Assembly: GCA_002472405.1 (NCBI GenBank) | Contig: DKRV01000047.1 | Coordinates: forward strand, 1-22,005 | Direction of reading: 5' to 3' | Source of the DNA: Clostridiales bacterium UBA7273 | Lineage (GTDB): Bacteria; Bacillota; Clostridia; Oscillospirales; Oscillospiraceae | DNA length: 22,005 nucleotides | Shown here: positions 1 through 6,638 of the stretch, piece after piece | How the letters are laid out: every line of letters starts with the position of its first letter | How positions within the stretch are numbered: position 1 is the stretch's first letter | The notes under the pieces: generated by a model | Databases searched by the model: none | Told to the model about the DNA's origin: nothing | What the model saw: only the letters and a program-made list of their open reading frames with translations | Translations under genes and position numbers: made by a program

Positions 1-1476
1 TACGAAAAGCGCGGCGTTTCCGCCTTCGTTCCCGAGTGGACTGCAGAGACCTGTGCACAGTGCAACCAGTGTGCATTCGTATGTCCGCATGCTACCATCC
101 GTCCCTTCGCTCTTAACGAGGAAGAGGCCGCGGCAGCTCCCGAAAATGCAAACCTCGTTGACTTCCGCGCCGGCAAGGGCAAAGGCCTGTACAAGTACAC
201 CATGGCCATTTCTCCGCTCGACTGCATGGGCTGCGGTGTCTGCGTAAACATCTGCCCCACCAAGTCGCTTAAGATGGTCGGCCTCGAGAGCCAGGAAGAT
301 AAGCAGCCGGTATTCGACTACATGGTCTCCAAGGTCAGCGAGAAGCCCGAAGTCAAGAACGACACTGTTATCGGCAGCCAGTTCAAGCAGCCGTACCTCG
401 AGTTCTCCGGCTCCTGCGCAGGCTGCGCAGAGACCAGCTATGCTCGCCTCGTTACTCAGCTGTTCGGCGATCACATGATGATTTCAAACGCCACCGGCTG
501 CAGCTCCATCTGGGGCGGCCCGGCTGCAACCTCTCCGTACACCGTCAACAAGGAAGGCAAGGGTCCCTCCTGGGCAAACTCCCTGTTCGAGGATAACGCA
601 GAGCACGGTCTCGGCCTCTACCTCGGCCAGAAGAAGATCCGCGACGACCTCAAGCGCAAGGTCGAAGCAATCGCCGACAAGGTTCCCGAGGCTGCAAAGT
701 GGCTCGAGACCTACAACTGCGGCGAGGCAAACCAGGCAGCTACCAAGGATCTCGTTGCTGCACTCGAAAAGCTCGACTGCGGCTGCGACACCCGTGCAGA
801 GCTGCTGGAGAAGAAGGACTTCCTGAACAAGAAGAGCTGCTGGATCTTCGGCGGCGACGGCTGGGCATTCGACATCGGCTTCGGCGGCGTTGACCACGTT
901 CTCGCTTCCGGCGAAGACGTCAACATCTTCGTATTCAACACTGAGGTCTACTCCAACACCGGCGGTCAGGCTTCCAAGGCATCCAACATCGGCCAGGTCG
1001 CTCAGTTTGCCGCAGCAGGCAAGGAGATCAAGTCCAAGTCCCTCGCTGAGATCGCAATGACCTACGGCTATGTCTACGTTGCACAGATCGCAATGGGTGC
1101 AAACATGATCCAGACCCTCAAGGCCATCAAGGAAGCTGAGGCTTATCCCGGCCCGTCTATCATCATTGCTTACTCTCCCTGCGAGATGCACTCGATCAAG
1201 GGCGGCATGACCAACTGCCAGTCCGAGATGAAGAAGGCTGTCGAGTGCGGCTACTGGAACCTCTTCCGCTACAATCCTGCGGCTGAGACCGGCAAGTTCA
1301 CCCTCGATTCCAAGGCTCCCGCAGGCGGCTACCGCGACTTCCTCATGAACGAGGCTCGCTACAACCGTCTGACCCGTGAGTTCCCCGATCGCGCAGAGAA
1401 CCTGTTCGAGCGCAACGAGGAGAATGCAAAGGCTCGCTACGAGCACCTGCAGCGGCTCATCGAGATGTACAAGTAA
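1..1476 (+). CDS. nifJ: Pyruvate:ferredoxin (flavodoxin) oxidoreductase, C-terminal part (5' end outside window)
   Basis: The frame is open from base 1 and gives 491 residues, under half of a roughly 1170-residue single-chain PFOR. The enzyme oxidises pyruvate with CoA to acetyl-CoA and CO2 and reduces ferredoxin in the cytoplasm. Two ferredoxin-type [4Fe-4S] motifs are visible: Cys18/21/24/28 (CAQCNQCAFVCP) and Cys75/78/81/85 (CMGCGVCVNICP). The thiamine-diphosphate domain follows, with GSCAGCAET, ATGCSSIWGG, the GDGW motif (residues 285-288) leading to NTGGQ, and SPCEMHS. These also carry the family's ligands for the proximal cluster. An internal ATG at position 202 lies between the two cluster motifs and is not the real start. 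A hairpin closes the gene downstream. Identification is secure. Substrate preference among 2-oxoacids cannot be read from this fragment. Confidence 0.97.
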   Translation, partial: YEKRGVSAFVPEWTAETCAQCNQCAFVCPHATIRPFALNEEEAAAAPENANLVDFRAGKGKGLYKYTMAISPLDCMGCGVCVNICPTKSLKMVGLESQEDKQPVFDYMVSKVSEKPEVKNDTVIGSQFKQPYLEFSGSCAGCAETSYARLVTQLFGDHMMISNATGCSSIWGGPAATSPYTVNKEGKGPSWANSLFEDNAEHGLGLYLGQKKIRDDLKRKVEAIADKVPEAAKWLETYNCGEANQAATKDLVAALEKLDCGCDTRAELLEKKDFLNKKSCWIFGGDGWAFDIGFGGVDHVLASGEDVNIFVFNTEVYSNTGGQASKASNIGQVAQFAAAGKEIKSKSLAEIAMTYGYVYVAQIAMGANMIQTLKAIKEAEAYPGPSIIIAYSPCEMHSIKGGMTNCQSEMKKAVECGYWNLFRYNPAAETGKFTLDSKAPAGGYRDFLMNEARYNRLTREFPDRAENLFERNEENAKARYEHLQRLIEMYK

Positions 1477-1489
1477 TCAGCAAAATTTT

Positions 1490-1521
1490 AAATGCACAGT
1501 GCCGCCCGGCACTGTGCATTT
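1490..1521 (+). terminator. Terminator hairpin after nifJ
   Basis: A perfect 14-bp stem (1490-1503 with 1508-1521) with a 4-base GCCC loop lies 13 bases after the nifJ stop codon. The 3' side ends in TTT followed by CC, so the U-tract is weak. Position and stem length still favour an intrinsic terminator or an mRNA 3'-end stabiliser. Confidence 0.75.
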
Positions 1522-1523
1522 CC

Positions 1524-1552
1524 TTGACTTATGGTGTACAATATAGTTATCA
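1524..1552 (+). promoter_or_regulatory. Possible flavodoxin promoter with a dyad in the spacer
   Basis: TTGACT (1524-1529) is followed 17 bases later by TTATCA (1547-1552), a weak -10. An imperfect dyad of the form TAT..TGTACA..ATA (1531-1546) is centred on GTAC (1536-1539), in the middle of the spacer. MerR-family activators bind dyads in that position, so activator-dependent transcription is possible. A TATAAT at 1554-1559 has no -35 at usable distance and is too close to the ribosome binding site. Confidence 0.4.
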
Positions 1553-1575
1553 ATATAATACAAGGAGCGATAACC

Positions 1576-2046
1576 ATGAGCAAAAGCTTAGTTGCATATT
1601 TTTCGCCGACGGGTTCTACCAAGACCGTTGCGGGCACGCTGGCCGAGGCGATCGGCGCCGATCTTTTTGAGATAGTCCCCGAGGTTCCGTATAAGCCCGG
1701 CGACCTCAACTGGATGGATAAGAAGGCGCGCTCGACGATCGAAATGAACGACCCCGACGCGCGCCCGGCAATAGCAAAGCTGCCGGATGTCAGCGCTTAT
1801 GACAAAATATACGTCGGCTTCCCGATCTGGTGGTATGTTGCGCCGAGGATCATAAACACCTTTCTTGAAGGCTGCGAGCTTTCCGGCAAAACGGTCATTC
1901 CCTTTGCCACCTCCGGCGGCAGCGGCATGGGCAAGACAAATTCCGTGCTCAAGCCGAGCTGCGGCGGCGCTAAGCTCTTAGAGGGCAAGGTGTTCAGACG
2001 CGGCACGTCGAAATCAGACCTCGCCGCATGGGCCGAAAGCCTCTGA
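1576..2046 (+). CDS. Flavodoxin
   Basis: A 156-residue cytoplasmic electron carrier of the flavodoxin fold. The N-terminus reads LVAYFSPTGSTKTVA, a beta strand followed by the FMN phosphate loop (S-x-TGST-K). A second FMN-contact region is seen at VGFPIWWYVAPRIINTFLE, and a glycine-rich loop at ATSGGSGMGKTNSVLKPS. The pattern resembles the short flavodoxin_4 type rather than the classical long-chain type. The ATG at 1576 is chosen because AAGGAG (1562-1567) lies 8 bases upstream; an in-frame ATG at 1531 would fall inside the promoter region. It follows PFOR but is separated from it by a hairpin, so it is probably its own unit. A role as alternative electron acceptor for PFOR is inferred from position only. 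It could instead be a flavodoxin-like oxidoreductase. Confidence 0.9.
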   Translation: MSKSLVAYFSPTGSTKTVAGTLAEAIGADLFEIVPEVPYKPGDLNWMDKKARSTIEMNDPDARPAIAKLPDVSAYDKIYVGFPIWWYVAPRIINTFLEGCELSGKTVIPFATSGGSGMGKTNSVLKPSCGGAKLLEGKVFRRGTSKSDLAAWAESL

Positions 2047-2055
2047 TATAGCAAA

Positions 2056-2087
2056 AAACAGCCATGGTCAGATGACCGTGGCTGTTT
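2056..2087. terminator. Bidirectional terminator between convergent genes
   Basis: A 14-bp stem (2056-2069 with 2074-2087, one G-T pair) with loop AGAT sits between the flavodoxin gene and the convergent EamA gene. Read on the minus strand it is followed by a run of six T (complement of 2053-2058), a strong U-tract. On the plus strand it ends in only TTT. Confidence 0.85.
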
Positions 2088-2096
2088 ACATTATTG

Positions 2097-2981
2097 CTAA
2101 GCTTTCTGTTTTTTTCCGAGCTTTATGTTCAGAAGAATGATCGCCGCAAGAACGAGGACTATGCCGGCGGCGCTCATTGCCGTGAGCGCTTCTTTGTATA
2201 TCACAACGCCGACTATCGTAGCGACAACGGGCTCGACCGAGGCCATGATAGAGGCCTTGCCGTTTTCAAGCCCCTCAAGGCCGCGAGTATACAGCAGATA
2301 CGGCAAAAAGCATGTCACAAGGCCGGTGGCAAACGCAAAGCCGAGGTTCGGTGCGCTTGCTGTTATGATCTCAAGGTACTCGGTTCCTCCTATTACAGTT
2401 GCGCCTATCGTTGCGAGCAATGACGAATAAAAGTTTATAGTCAGGCTCGAGTAACCGCGGTTGAGTGCAAAGCGGCTGAATATGCTGTAAAGCGCATAGC
2501 ACACGCCGGCCGTAAGGCCGAGCAAAAGGCCGATCGGCGTTATCATCGTTTCGCCGCCTATGCCGGACACGAGGCAGCAGCCGGCAAACGCGAGCAGCAT
2601 GGCAGCAAGCTTCTGCCCCGTCAGCTTTTCCTTGAAAAGCAGCGCCGAGAACAGGATGACAAAGCATGGTGCCGTGTACAGCAATATTGCGGCTGCAGAC
2701 AGGCTCATGTAGTCCATGGCCTTGAAATAGCACACGCCGAACACAAAAAGCGACACGATTCCGCTGCCGAAGAATATCCATATATCCTTAAGCTTGATCT
2801 TAAAGGCCTGTCTGTCGCTAACGAGAAGGACTATTCCGAACAGGGCGGCGGCAAAAATGCATCTTACGGCAATGCAACCTATGGCCGAAACGCCCATCGA
2901 ATCGAGCGTGCGTCTGAAAAAGCCCATGAAGCCCCACAGTGAGCCTGCGAGCAGAACCATTGCAACATATTTGTTTTTCAT
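2097..2981 (-). CDS. EamA/DMT-superfamily transporter
   Basis: A 294-residue polytopic membrane protein made of two tandem EamA repeats, with about ten hydrophobic helices. Typical signatures are the N-terminal segment LLAGSLWGFMGFFRR, a repeat boundary near GGETMITPIGLLLGLTAGVCYALYSIFSR, and the late motif LEGLENGKASIMASVEPVVATIVGVVIYKE, which matches the conserved ASxEPVxA...E of the family. Members export small metabolites such as amino acids; the substrate cannot be told here. The start is placed at 2981, where TGATG overlaps the stop of the upstream DUF554 gene and AGGAGG (2991-2996) lies 9 bases before. An ATG at 3002 lies upstream of that binding site and is rejected. It is the second gene of a two-gene operon. 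Confidence 0.93.
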   Translation of the reverse strand: MKNKYVAMVLLAGSLWGFMGFFRRTLDSMGVSAIGCIAVRCIFAAALFGIVLLVSDRQAFKIKLKDIWIFFGSGIVSLFVFGVCYFKAMDYMSLSAAAILLYTAPCFVILFSALLFKEKLTGQKLAAMLLAFAGCCLVSGIGGETMITPIGLLLGLTAGVCYALYSIFSRFALNRGYSSLTINFYSSLLATIGATVIGGTEYLEIITASAPNLGFAFATGLVTCFLPYLLYTRGLEGLENGKASIMASVEPVVATIVGVVIYKEALTAMSAAGIVLVLAAIILLNIKLGKKQKA

Positions 2982-3691
2982 CACAGCAGCCCTCCTATCC
3001 ACGACGCCAGCGGTACATATATTATCGGCAGCACCAGCGCCGGGAGAAGGTTCGGCACGTTCACCTTGCGGTCGGTTATGCCGATCATGTTAAGCCCCAT
3101 GCCGATGAATATCGCGCCGCCGACTGCGCTGATCTCGGCAACGACCTCGGTGCTGAGTATCGGTGCCAGAGCTCCGGCCAGAAGTATCAGCAGCCCCTCC
3201 CATATAAAAACCGGAACGAGCGACAAAACAACGCCTATCCCCATTGCCGCCGCCATAGCTGCGGCTGCAATAGCATCGATCGCGGTTTTTGTAAACAGCA
3301 CGCTATAGTTTCCTCGCAGGCCGGCATCGAGCGAGCCCATTATGGCCATCGCGCCGACCGTGAACATCACGGATGCGCTTATCACGCCGTCGGCAAATCT
3401 GCCCTCGGCAAATTTTTTGCCCTCAAGCAGCTTTGCAACGCGCACTCCCATGCCGTCGATAAACTCATCTATGCGCAAAGCCTGTCCGATAATTGCGCCG
3501 ATCGCAAGGCACAGGACAAGGCACATCGTATCTGTCGAGCCGACGATGCCCTGCACGCCGACCGAAACCACAACGAGCCCCATCGCCGTCATAAGGCAAT
3601 CGACAAGCTTGTGGTTTATCTTTGACCTGAGCAACGTACCAAGCGTTCCGCCGATCAGTATACCCAGAGCATTCACAATTGCAGCGATCAT
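2981..3691 (-). CDS. DUF554 family membrane protein (YdfK/YqgA-like)
   Basis: A 236-residue membrane protein with about seven hydrophobic segments. It opens with MIAAIVNALGILIGGTLGTLLRSKI and has the internal patterns VSVGVQGIVGS, AIGAIIGQALRIDEFIDGMG and FADGVISASVMFTVGAMAIMGSLDAGLRGNYSVLFTKTAIDAI in that order. These are characteristic of the DUF554 family. Its molecular function is not established; transport is a common guess. The start is supported by a GAAGG element upstream and by a strong promoter at 3725-3753. Its stop codon overlaps the ATG of the EamA gene (TGATG), so the two are translationally coupled and probably act together. Confidence 0.92.
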   Translation of the reverse strand: MIAAIVNALGILIGGTLGTLLRSKINHKLVDCLMTAMGLVVVSVGVQGIVGSTDTMCLVLCLAIGAIIGQALRIDEFIDGMGVRVAKLLEGKKFAEGRFADGVISASVMFTVGAMAIMGSLDAGLRGNYSVLFTKTAIDAIAAAAMAAAMGIGVVLSLVPVFIWEGLLILLAGALAPILSTEVVAEISAVGGAIFIGMGLNMIGITDRKVNVPNLLPALVLPIIYVPLASWIGGLL

Positions 3692-3724
3692 TCTAAAACC
3701 TTCTTTTTCACGAATACCTCGCTT

Positions 3725-3753
3725 ATTCTAATTATTCCGTTTACAATAGTCAA
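3725..3753 (-). promoter_or_regulatory. Promoter of the DUF554-EamA operon
   Basis: On the minus strand TTGACT (complement of 3748-3753) and TAGAAT (complement of 3725-3730) are separated by exactly 17 bases, about 34 bases upstream of the DUF554 start codon. It is divergent from the tRNA promoter at 3771-3800, leaving only 17 bases between the two -35 boxes. Confidence 0.78.
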
Positions 3754-3770
3754 CACTCATTTTTAAGTGA

Positions 3771-3800
3771 TTGACAAAAAAATAAGTGATGTGCTATTAT
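3771..3800 (+). promoter_or_regulatory. Promoter of tRNA-Leu
   Basis: TTGACA (3771-3776) is a perfect -35. TATTAT (3795-3800) follows after 18 bases and is preceded by TGC, giving an extended -10. The tRNA 5' end lies 22 bases further on, a normal leader length. This is one of the strongest promoter matches in the window. Confidence 0.85.
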
Positions 3801-3822
3801 TGCAACTGGCAATTGAATTTTC

Positions 3823-3907
3823 GCGGGTATGATGGAATTGGCAGACATGCGAGATTTAGGTTCTCGTGCTTCACGGCGTGCAGGTTCGACCCCTGTTACC
3901 CGCACCA
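3823..3907 (+). tRNA. tRNA-Leu (anticodon UAG)
   Basis: The acceptor stem GCGGGTA (3823-3829) pairs perfectly with TACCCGC (3897-3903), followed by discriminator A and an encoded CCA (3905-3907). The anticodon stem CGAGA (3850-3854) pairs with TCTCG (3862-3866) around the loop TTTAGGT, giving anticodon TAG (3857-3859), which reads CUN leucine codons. A long variable arm (about 3867-3879), typical of class II leucine tRNAs, precedes the T arm GCAGG-TTCGACC-CCTGT. It is a monocistronic gene with its own promoter and terminator. No sign of degeneration or of use as an integration site is seen. Confidence 0.98.
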
Positions 3908-3908
3908 T

Positions 3909-3945
3909 AAACACGGTGGTTTTCGGATAAACCTCCGTGTTTTTT
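3909..3945 (+). terminator. Intrinsic terminator of tRNA-Leu
   Basis: AACACGG..GGTTT (3910-3922) pairs with AAACC..CCGTGTT (3929-3941) apart from one internal mismatch. The stem is followed directly by a T-run ending at 3945. It begins two bases after the CCA end of the tRNA. Confidence 0.9.
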
Positions 3946-3964
3946 GTTTGTAATGGCAACGTAG

Positions 3965-3993
3965 TTGTAATGTATTTCATTATATTTTATAAT
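3965..3993 (+). promoter_or_regulatory. Promoter of the tautomerase gene
   Basis: TTGTAA (3965-3970) and a perfect TATAAT (3988-3993) are separated by 17 bases. Transcription would start near 4000. A perfect 12-bp AT palindrome, TATTATATAATA (4005-4016), follows within the first 20 transcribed bases and could be an operator. Confidence 0.65.
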
Positions 3994-4084
3994 ATTGCTG
4001 ACAGTATTATATAATATATGTTATTATATCTGCAACGTGCAAATAAGGCATTTGTACGAAAAAACTTGACAAAGGAGCAATGTT

Positions 4085-4450
4085 ATGCCTATCATTCATG
4101 TAACCGTAACTAAGAAACTTCCGGCTGACGTTAAAGCTGATCTCATGGAATACTTTGCAGAGCAGATTTGTGCCAACACTTCTACTCTGTCGAAGAACAT
4201 TTATGTTTACATACATGAGATGGACAAGGAAAATGTGCGAAAGCTTGCTCCTACCGTTCTTATCGACTGGACGATGATGCCTGACCGCACGGACGATGCC
4301 AAAAAGCCCATCATGGCCGCTATGACCGATAAGCTTGCAGAGGTCTGCGGCGAGGAATACAGGCAGGAGATCGTTATAATCTTTAACGACATTCCGCTTG
4401 CCAGCGCCATGCTCGGCGGCGAAACACGGTCGGAAAATCCTTCGAAGTGA
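4085..4450 (+). CDS. Tautomerase-superfamily protein with two fused 4-OT-like units
   Basis: A 121-residue cytoplasmic protein beginning MPIIHVTV. Removal of Met exposes the N-terminal Pro that is the catalytic base of 4-oxalocrotonate tautomerases. The usual 4-OT subunit is about 62 residues. Here two beta-alpha-beta units are joined: residues 2-55, and about 58-115 starting TVLIDWTMM and ending IVIIFNDIPLASAMLGGE. That ending has the shape of the C-terminal strand and hairpin of 4-OT. The second unit has no N-terminal Pro, so there should be one active site per chain, as in fused tautomerases such as cis-CaaD or MSAD. AAAGGAG (4071-4077) lies 7 bases before the ATG. The substrate is unknown, and the gene has its own promoter and a strong terminator. 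Confidence 0.88.
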   Translation: MPIIHVTVTKKLPADVKADLMEYFAEQICANTSTLSKNIYVYIHEMDKENVRKLAPTVLIDWTMMPDRTDDAKKPIMAAMTDKLAEVCGEEYRQEIVIIFNDIPLASAMLGGETRSENPSK

Positions 4451-4462
4451 ATTAATTATGTT

Positions 4463-4494
4463 ACGGCAGCCGGTCGATCGGCTGCCGTTTTTTT
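4463..4494 (+). terminator. Terminator/attenuator hairpin abutting the next ribosome binding site
   Basis: ACGGCAGCCG (4463-4472) pairs perfectly with CGGCTGCCGT (4479-4488) around a 6-base loop, followed by a run of seven T (4488-4494). One base later the GGGAG ribosome binding site of the methyltransferase begins. The hairpin is a classical intrinsic terminator for the tautomerase gene. It leaves no room for a separate downstream promoter, so it may act as a partial terminator or attenuator. Confidence 0.9.
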
Positions 4495-4508
4495 CGGGAG
4501 TTATTCAT

Positions 4509-5327
4509 ATGGCGAATTTTATCGAGATAAGCGATTTTGCCGCGCCGGAGCTTGACGTTTACGCAAGGCTTACGGAAAATCAGCTGCTGTGCAGGCGCGA
4601 TCCGGAAAACGCAATGTTCATTGCCGAAAGTCCCATGGTCATAGAGCGCGCACTGGACGCCGGCTGCGTGCCGCTGTCGTTTCTTATGGAAACAAAGCAC
4701 GCCGAGGGCAAGGCAAAGGATATCCTCGCACGCTGCCCGGAAGATATTAATGTCTACACGGCAGAGCTTGAGGTGCTCACTCAGCTTACGGGCTTTCACT
4801 TAACGCGCGGAATGCTGTGCGCCATGCTGCGCCCCAAGCTGTGCTCGGTCGAGGACGTATGCCGCGGAGCGCGGCGCATCGCGGTGCTTGAAAATGTGAT
4901 GAATCCTACAAACATCGGCGCAATTTTCCGCTCGGCCGCGGCGCTCGGCATGGATGCCGTTCTGCTGACGGCCGAGGGCAGCGATCCGCTGTATCGCCGC
5001 GCGGTGCGCGTGAGCATGGGAACGGTGTTCCAGGTTCCGTGGACGTATCTCGGCGAGGACTGGATGGGGCAGCTTAAATCGCTCGGCTTCAAGACCGCCG
5101 CAATGGCACTTACGGATAAATCGCTGCCGATATACGATCCCGCTCCGGCGAAGGAGCCTAAGCTTGCCGTTGTGCTCGGCACGGAGGGCGACGGGCTTGC
5201 ATCGGAAACCGTTGCCGGCTGCGACTACACGCTGCGCATACCGATGTCGCACGGCGTTGACTCGCTGAACGTCGCCGCTGCAAGCGCCGTTGCGTTTTAT
5301 CAGCTCGGCGTGATGCACAAATTATAA
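4509..5327 (+). CDS. SpoU/TrmH-family RNA 2'-O-methyltransferase
   Basis: A 272-residue cytoplasmic enzyme that transfers methyl from S-adenosylmethionine to a ribose 2'-OH of rRNA or tRNA. The three SPOUT motifs appear in order: NPTNIGAIFRSAAALG (motif 1), LGTEGDGL (motif 2) and IPMSHGVDSLNVAAASAVAFY (motif 3), which together form the trefoil knot and cofactor pocket. Residues 1-110 are an N-terminal RNA-binding region (MFIAESPMVIERALDAG). The ATG at 4509 is chosen because GGGAG (4496-4500) lies 8 bases before it. Longer in-frame starts would overlap the tautomerase gene and its terminator. No separate promoter is evident. The RNA target cannot be read from sequence; the family includes 23S rRNA and tRNA modifiers. 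Confidence 0.93.
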   Translation: MANFIEISDFAAPELDVYARLTENQLLCRRDPENAMFIAESPMVIERALDAGCVPLSFLMETKHAEGKAKDILARCPEDINVYTAELEVLTQLTGFHLTRGMLCAMLRPKLCSVEDVCRGARRIAVLENVMNPTNIGAIFRSAAALGMDAVLLTAEGSDPLYRRAVRVSMGTVFQVPWTYLGEDWMGQLKSLGFKTAAMALTDKSLPIYDPAPAKEPKLAVVLGTEGDGLASETVAGCDYTLRIPMSHGVDSLNVAAASAVAFYQLGVMHKL

Positions 5328-5333
5328 AAAATT

Positions 5334-5371
5334 TATCCGACCCTGCGCCAAATCAGCTGCAAGGTCGGATA
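5334..5371 (-). terminator. Terminator of the small membrane-protein gene (possibly bidirectional)
   Basis: ATCCGACC (5335-5342) pairs with GGTCGGAT (5363-5370), closing a 20-base loop. Read on the minus strand the stem is followed by AAATTTTTTATAA, a good U-tract for the gene ending at 5404. On the plus strand it lies just after the methyltransferase stop but lacks a T-run. Confidence 0.65.
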
Positions 5372-5403
5372 GTTATAAAATTCAGTTTTAACATAAAGCA
5401 CAC

Positions 5404-5580
5404 TCAGTCAAGAGCATTGGTGAGCTTGTTTACAAACAGAGTAAATCCCATTGCGAAAACGACTGCCAGTACGCCGAAAACCGCTTCGCTTGCGGTAAAT
5501 GCCGCCATGCAGTAGCTCGAAACGACTGCTCCTACGAGACATACGATAACTGCCAGTGCAAAAAGTGTGGTCTTTTTCAT
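5404..5580 (-). CDS. Small membrane protein of unknown function, two predicted helices
   Basis: A 58-residue protein. After MKKTT there is a hydrophobic helix at about residues 6-27 (LFALAVIVCLVGAVVSSYC), a short polar turn, and a second helix at about 32-52 (VFGVLAVVFAMGFTLFV). It ends in NKLTNALD. The start at 5580 is chosen because GGAGG lies 8 bases upstream on the minus strand; the longer ORF from 5628 has no such signal. It is divergent from the LysR gene and has its own terminator. I do not recognise the family, and nothing visible suggests a toxin or transporter role beyond membrane location. Confidence 0.7.
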   Translation of the reverse strand: MKKTTLFALAVIVCLVGAVVSSYCMAAFTASEAVFGVLAVVFAMGFTLFVNKLTNALD

Positions 5581-5652
5581 AACTATTCCTCCGATATAAT
5601 CTGTAATATTATTTTCAGAAGATCTCAATTATATTCGGGCCCTGAATAGTGC

Positions 5653-5681
5653 TTGATTTCTTACTGTCTGTATTGTAGAAT
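5653..5681 (+). promoter_or_regulatory. Promoter of the LysR-YitT operon
   Basis: TTGATT (5653-5658) and TAGAAT (5676-5681) are 17 bases apart, about 70 bases before the LysR start codon. The divergent small gene begins at 5580, so a LysR-type regulator bound here could influence both directions. No clear T-N11-A dyad was identified. Confidence 0.55.
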
Positions 5682-5749
5682 AAATCGCAAGAAAAGTAAA
5701 GCTGTTGATCGTTATGGTAGCTTTAAGTATTGCTTAAAGGAGAGTTTGC

Positions 5750-6622
5750 ATGGAAACTGCACGGTGCAGAGCATTTTTGGCCGCGGCCGATACCGGGAGC
5801 TTTTCAAAGGCCGCCGAGCTTTTGAGCTACACTCCCTCGGGAGTGAGCCAGCTTGTCAGCGCGCTTGAAGCGGATATAGGCTATCCCCTGCTGCGGCGCA
5901 CGAACAAGGGCGTCACGGTGACGGCCGAGGGCAGCACGCTTATCCCTGCGATACGCGAGTTTTTAAACTGCGAGGACAATATCTATCAGCTTGCCGCCGA
6001 CACAAACGGGCTTCTTATCGGCAGCGTTACCATCGCCTCGTATTCGAGCATGGCAACTCACTGGCTGCCCGAGATCATAAGCCGCTTCCAGGCAGACTAT
6101 CCGCAGATCAAGATCACCCTGCTTGAGGGCATACGGCAGGAGGTCGTCAAATGGCTCGACGATAAGCGCGCAGACATTGCATTCACAAGCTTCCGCGAGC
6201 CTTTTCCATATGACTGGATACCGCTTTCGAATGACAGGATGATGGCGGTTTTGCCAAAGCGGCATCCCTGCGCCGCGCTTGAGAACTTTCCTATCGAGAT
6301 GTGCCGAAACGAACGGCTGATTCTGCCCGGCTTCGGGCACGATGACGATGTTATGCCGCTGTTTGATGAGTTCGGCATCGAGCCGAGCATCCGCTTTTCA
6401 ACGGTCGAAAGCTATTCGGCGCTGCAAATGGTCGAAAAAGGTCTTGGCATAAGCATCATGAACGAGCTTATAACGCGCAACTGGCCGTGCGACGTCGTGA
6501 AGATCCCGGTTTCTCCGCCGAGGAGCATAAGCTTCGGCATGGCTCTTACTAATTTAAAGCACTCCTCCCCTGCCGTGCGGCGCTTCGTCAAGTACGCGCA
6601 GGATGCGCTGAATAATAAATAG
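5750..6622 (+). CDS. LysR-family transcriptional regulator
   Basis: A 290-residue DNA-binding regulator. Residues 1-60 form the LysR winged helix-turn-helix: RCRAFLAAADTGSFSKAAELLSYTPSGVSQLVSALEADIGYPLLRRTNKGVTVTAEG. About 88-290 form the periplasmic-binding-protein-like effector domain, with SVTIASYSSMATHWLPEIISRFQADYPQIKITLLEG and a late VEKGLGISIMNELI. AAAGGAG (5738-5744) lies 5 bases before the ATG. It is co-directional with the YitT gene and only 16 bases from the start chosen there, so it probably regulates its own operon. The effector is unknown. Confidence 0.95.
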   Translation: METARCRAFLAAADTGSFSKAAELLSYTPSGVSQLVSALEADIGYPLLRRTNKGVTVTAEGSTLIPAIREFLNCEDNIYQLAADTNGLLIGSVTIASYSSMATHWLPEIISRFQADYPQIKITLLEGIRQEVVKWLDDKRADIAFTSFREPFPYDWIPLSNDRMMAVLPKRHPCAALENFPIEMCRNERLILPGFGHDDDVMPLFDEFGIEPSIRFSTVESYSALQMVEKGLGISIMNELITRNWPCDVVKIPVSPPRSISFGMALTNLKHSSPAVRRFVKYAQDALNNK

Positions 6623-6638
6623 AAAGGTTTTGTTAAAA

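Noticed and set aside
484..1446. Long minus-strand open frame of 320 codons inside nifJ
   Set aside because: It lies wholly antisense to PFOR, whose cluster and thiamine motifs are unmistakable. It has no family signature and is a by-product of GC-rich codon bias.
2979..3002. Upstream ATG at 3002 as start of the EamA gene
   Set aside because: The AGGAGG ribosome binding site lies downstream of it and fits the ATG at 2981, which overlaps the previous stop.
3755..3790. Short AAGTGAT direct repeat around the tRNA promoter
   Set aside because: Only 7 bases, and it overlaps promoter elements; no integration site or mobile-element boundary is apparent at the tRNA gene.
4065..4070. TTGACA just before the tautomerase ribosome binding site
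   Set aside because: No -10 element follows at usable distance; the promoter at 3965-3993 fits better.
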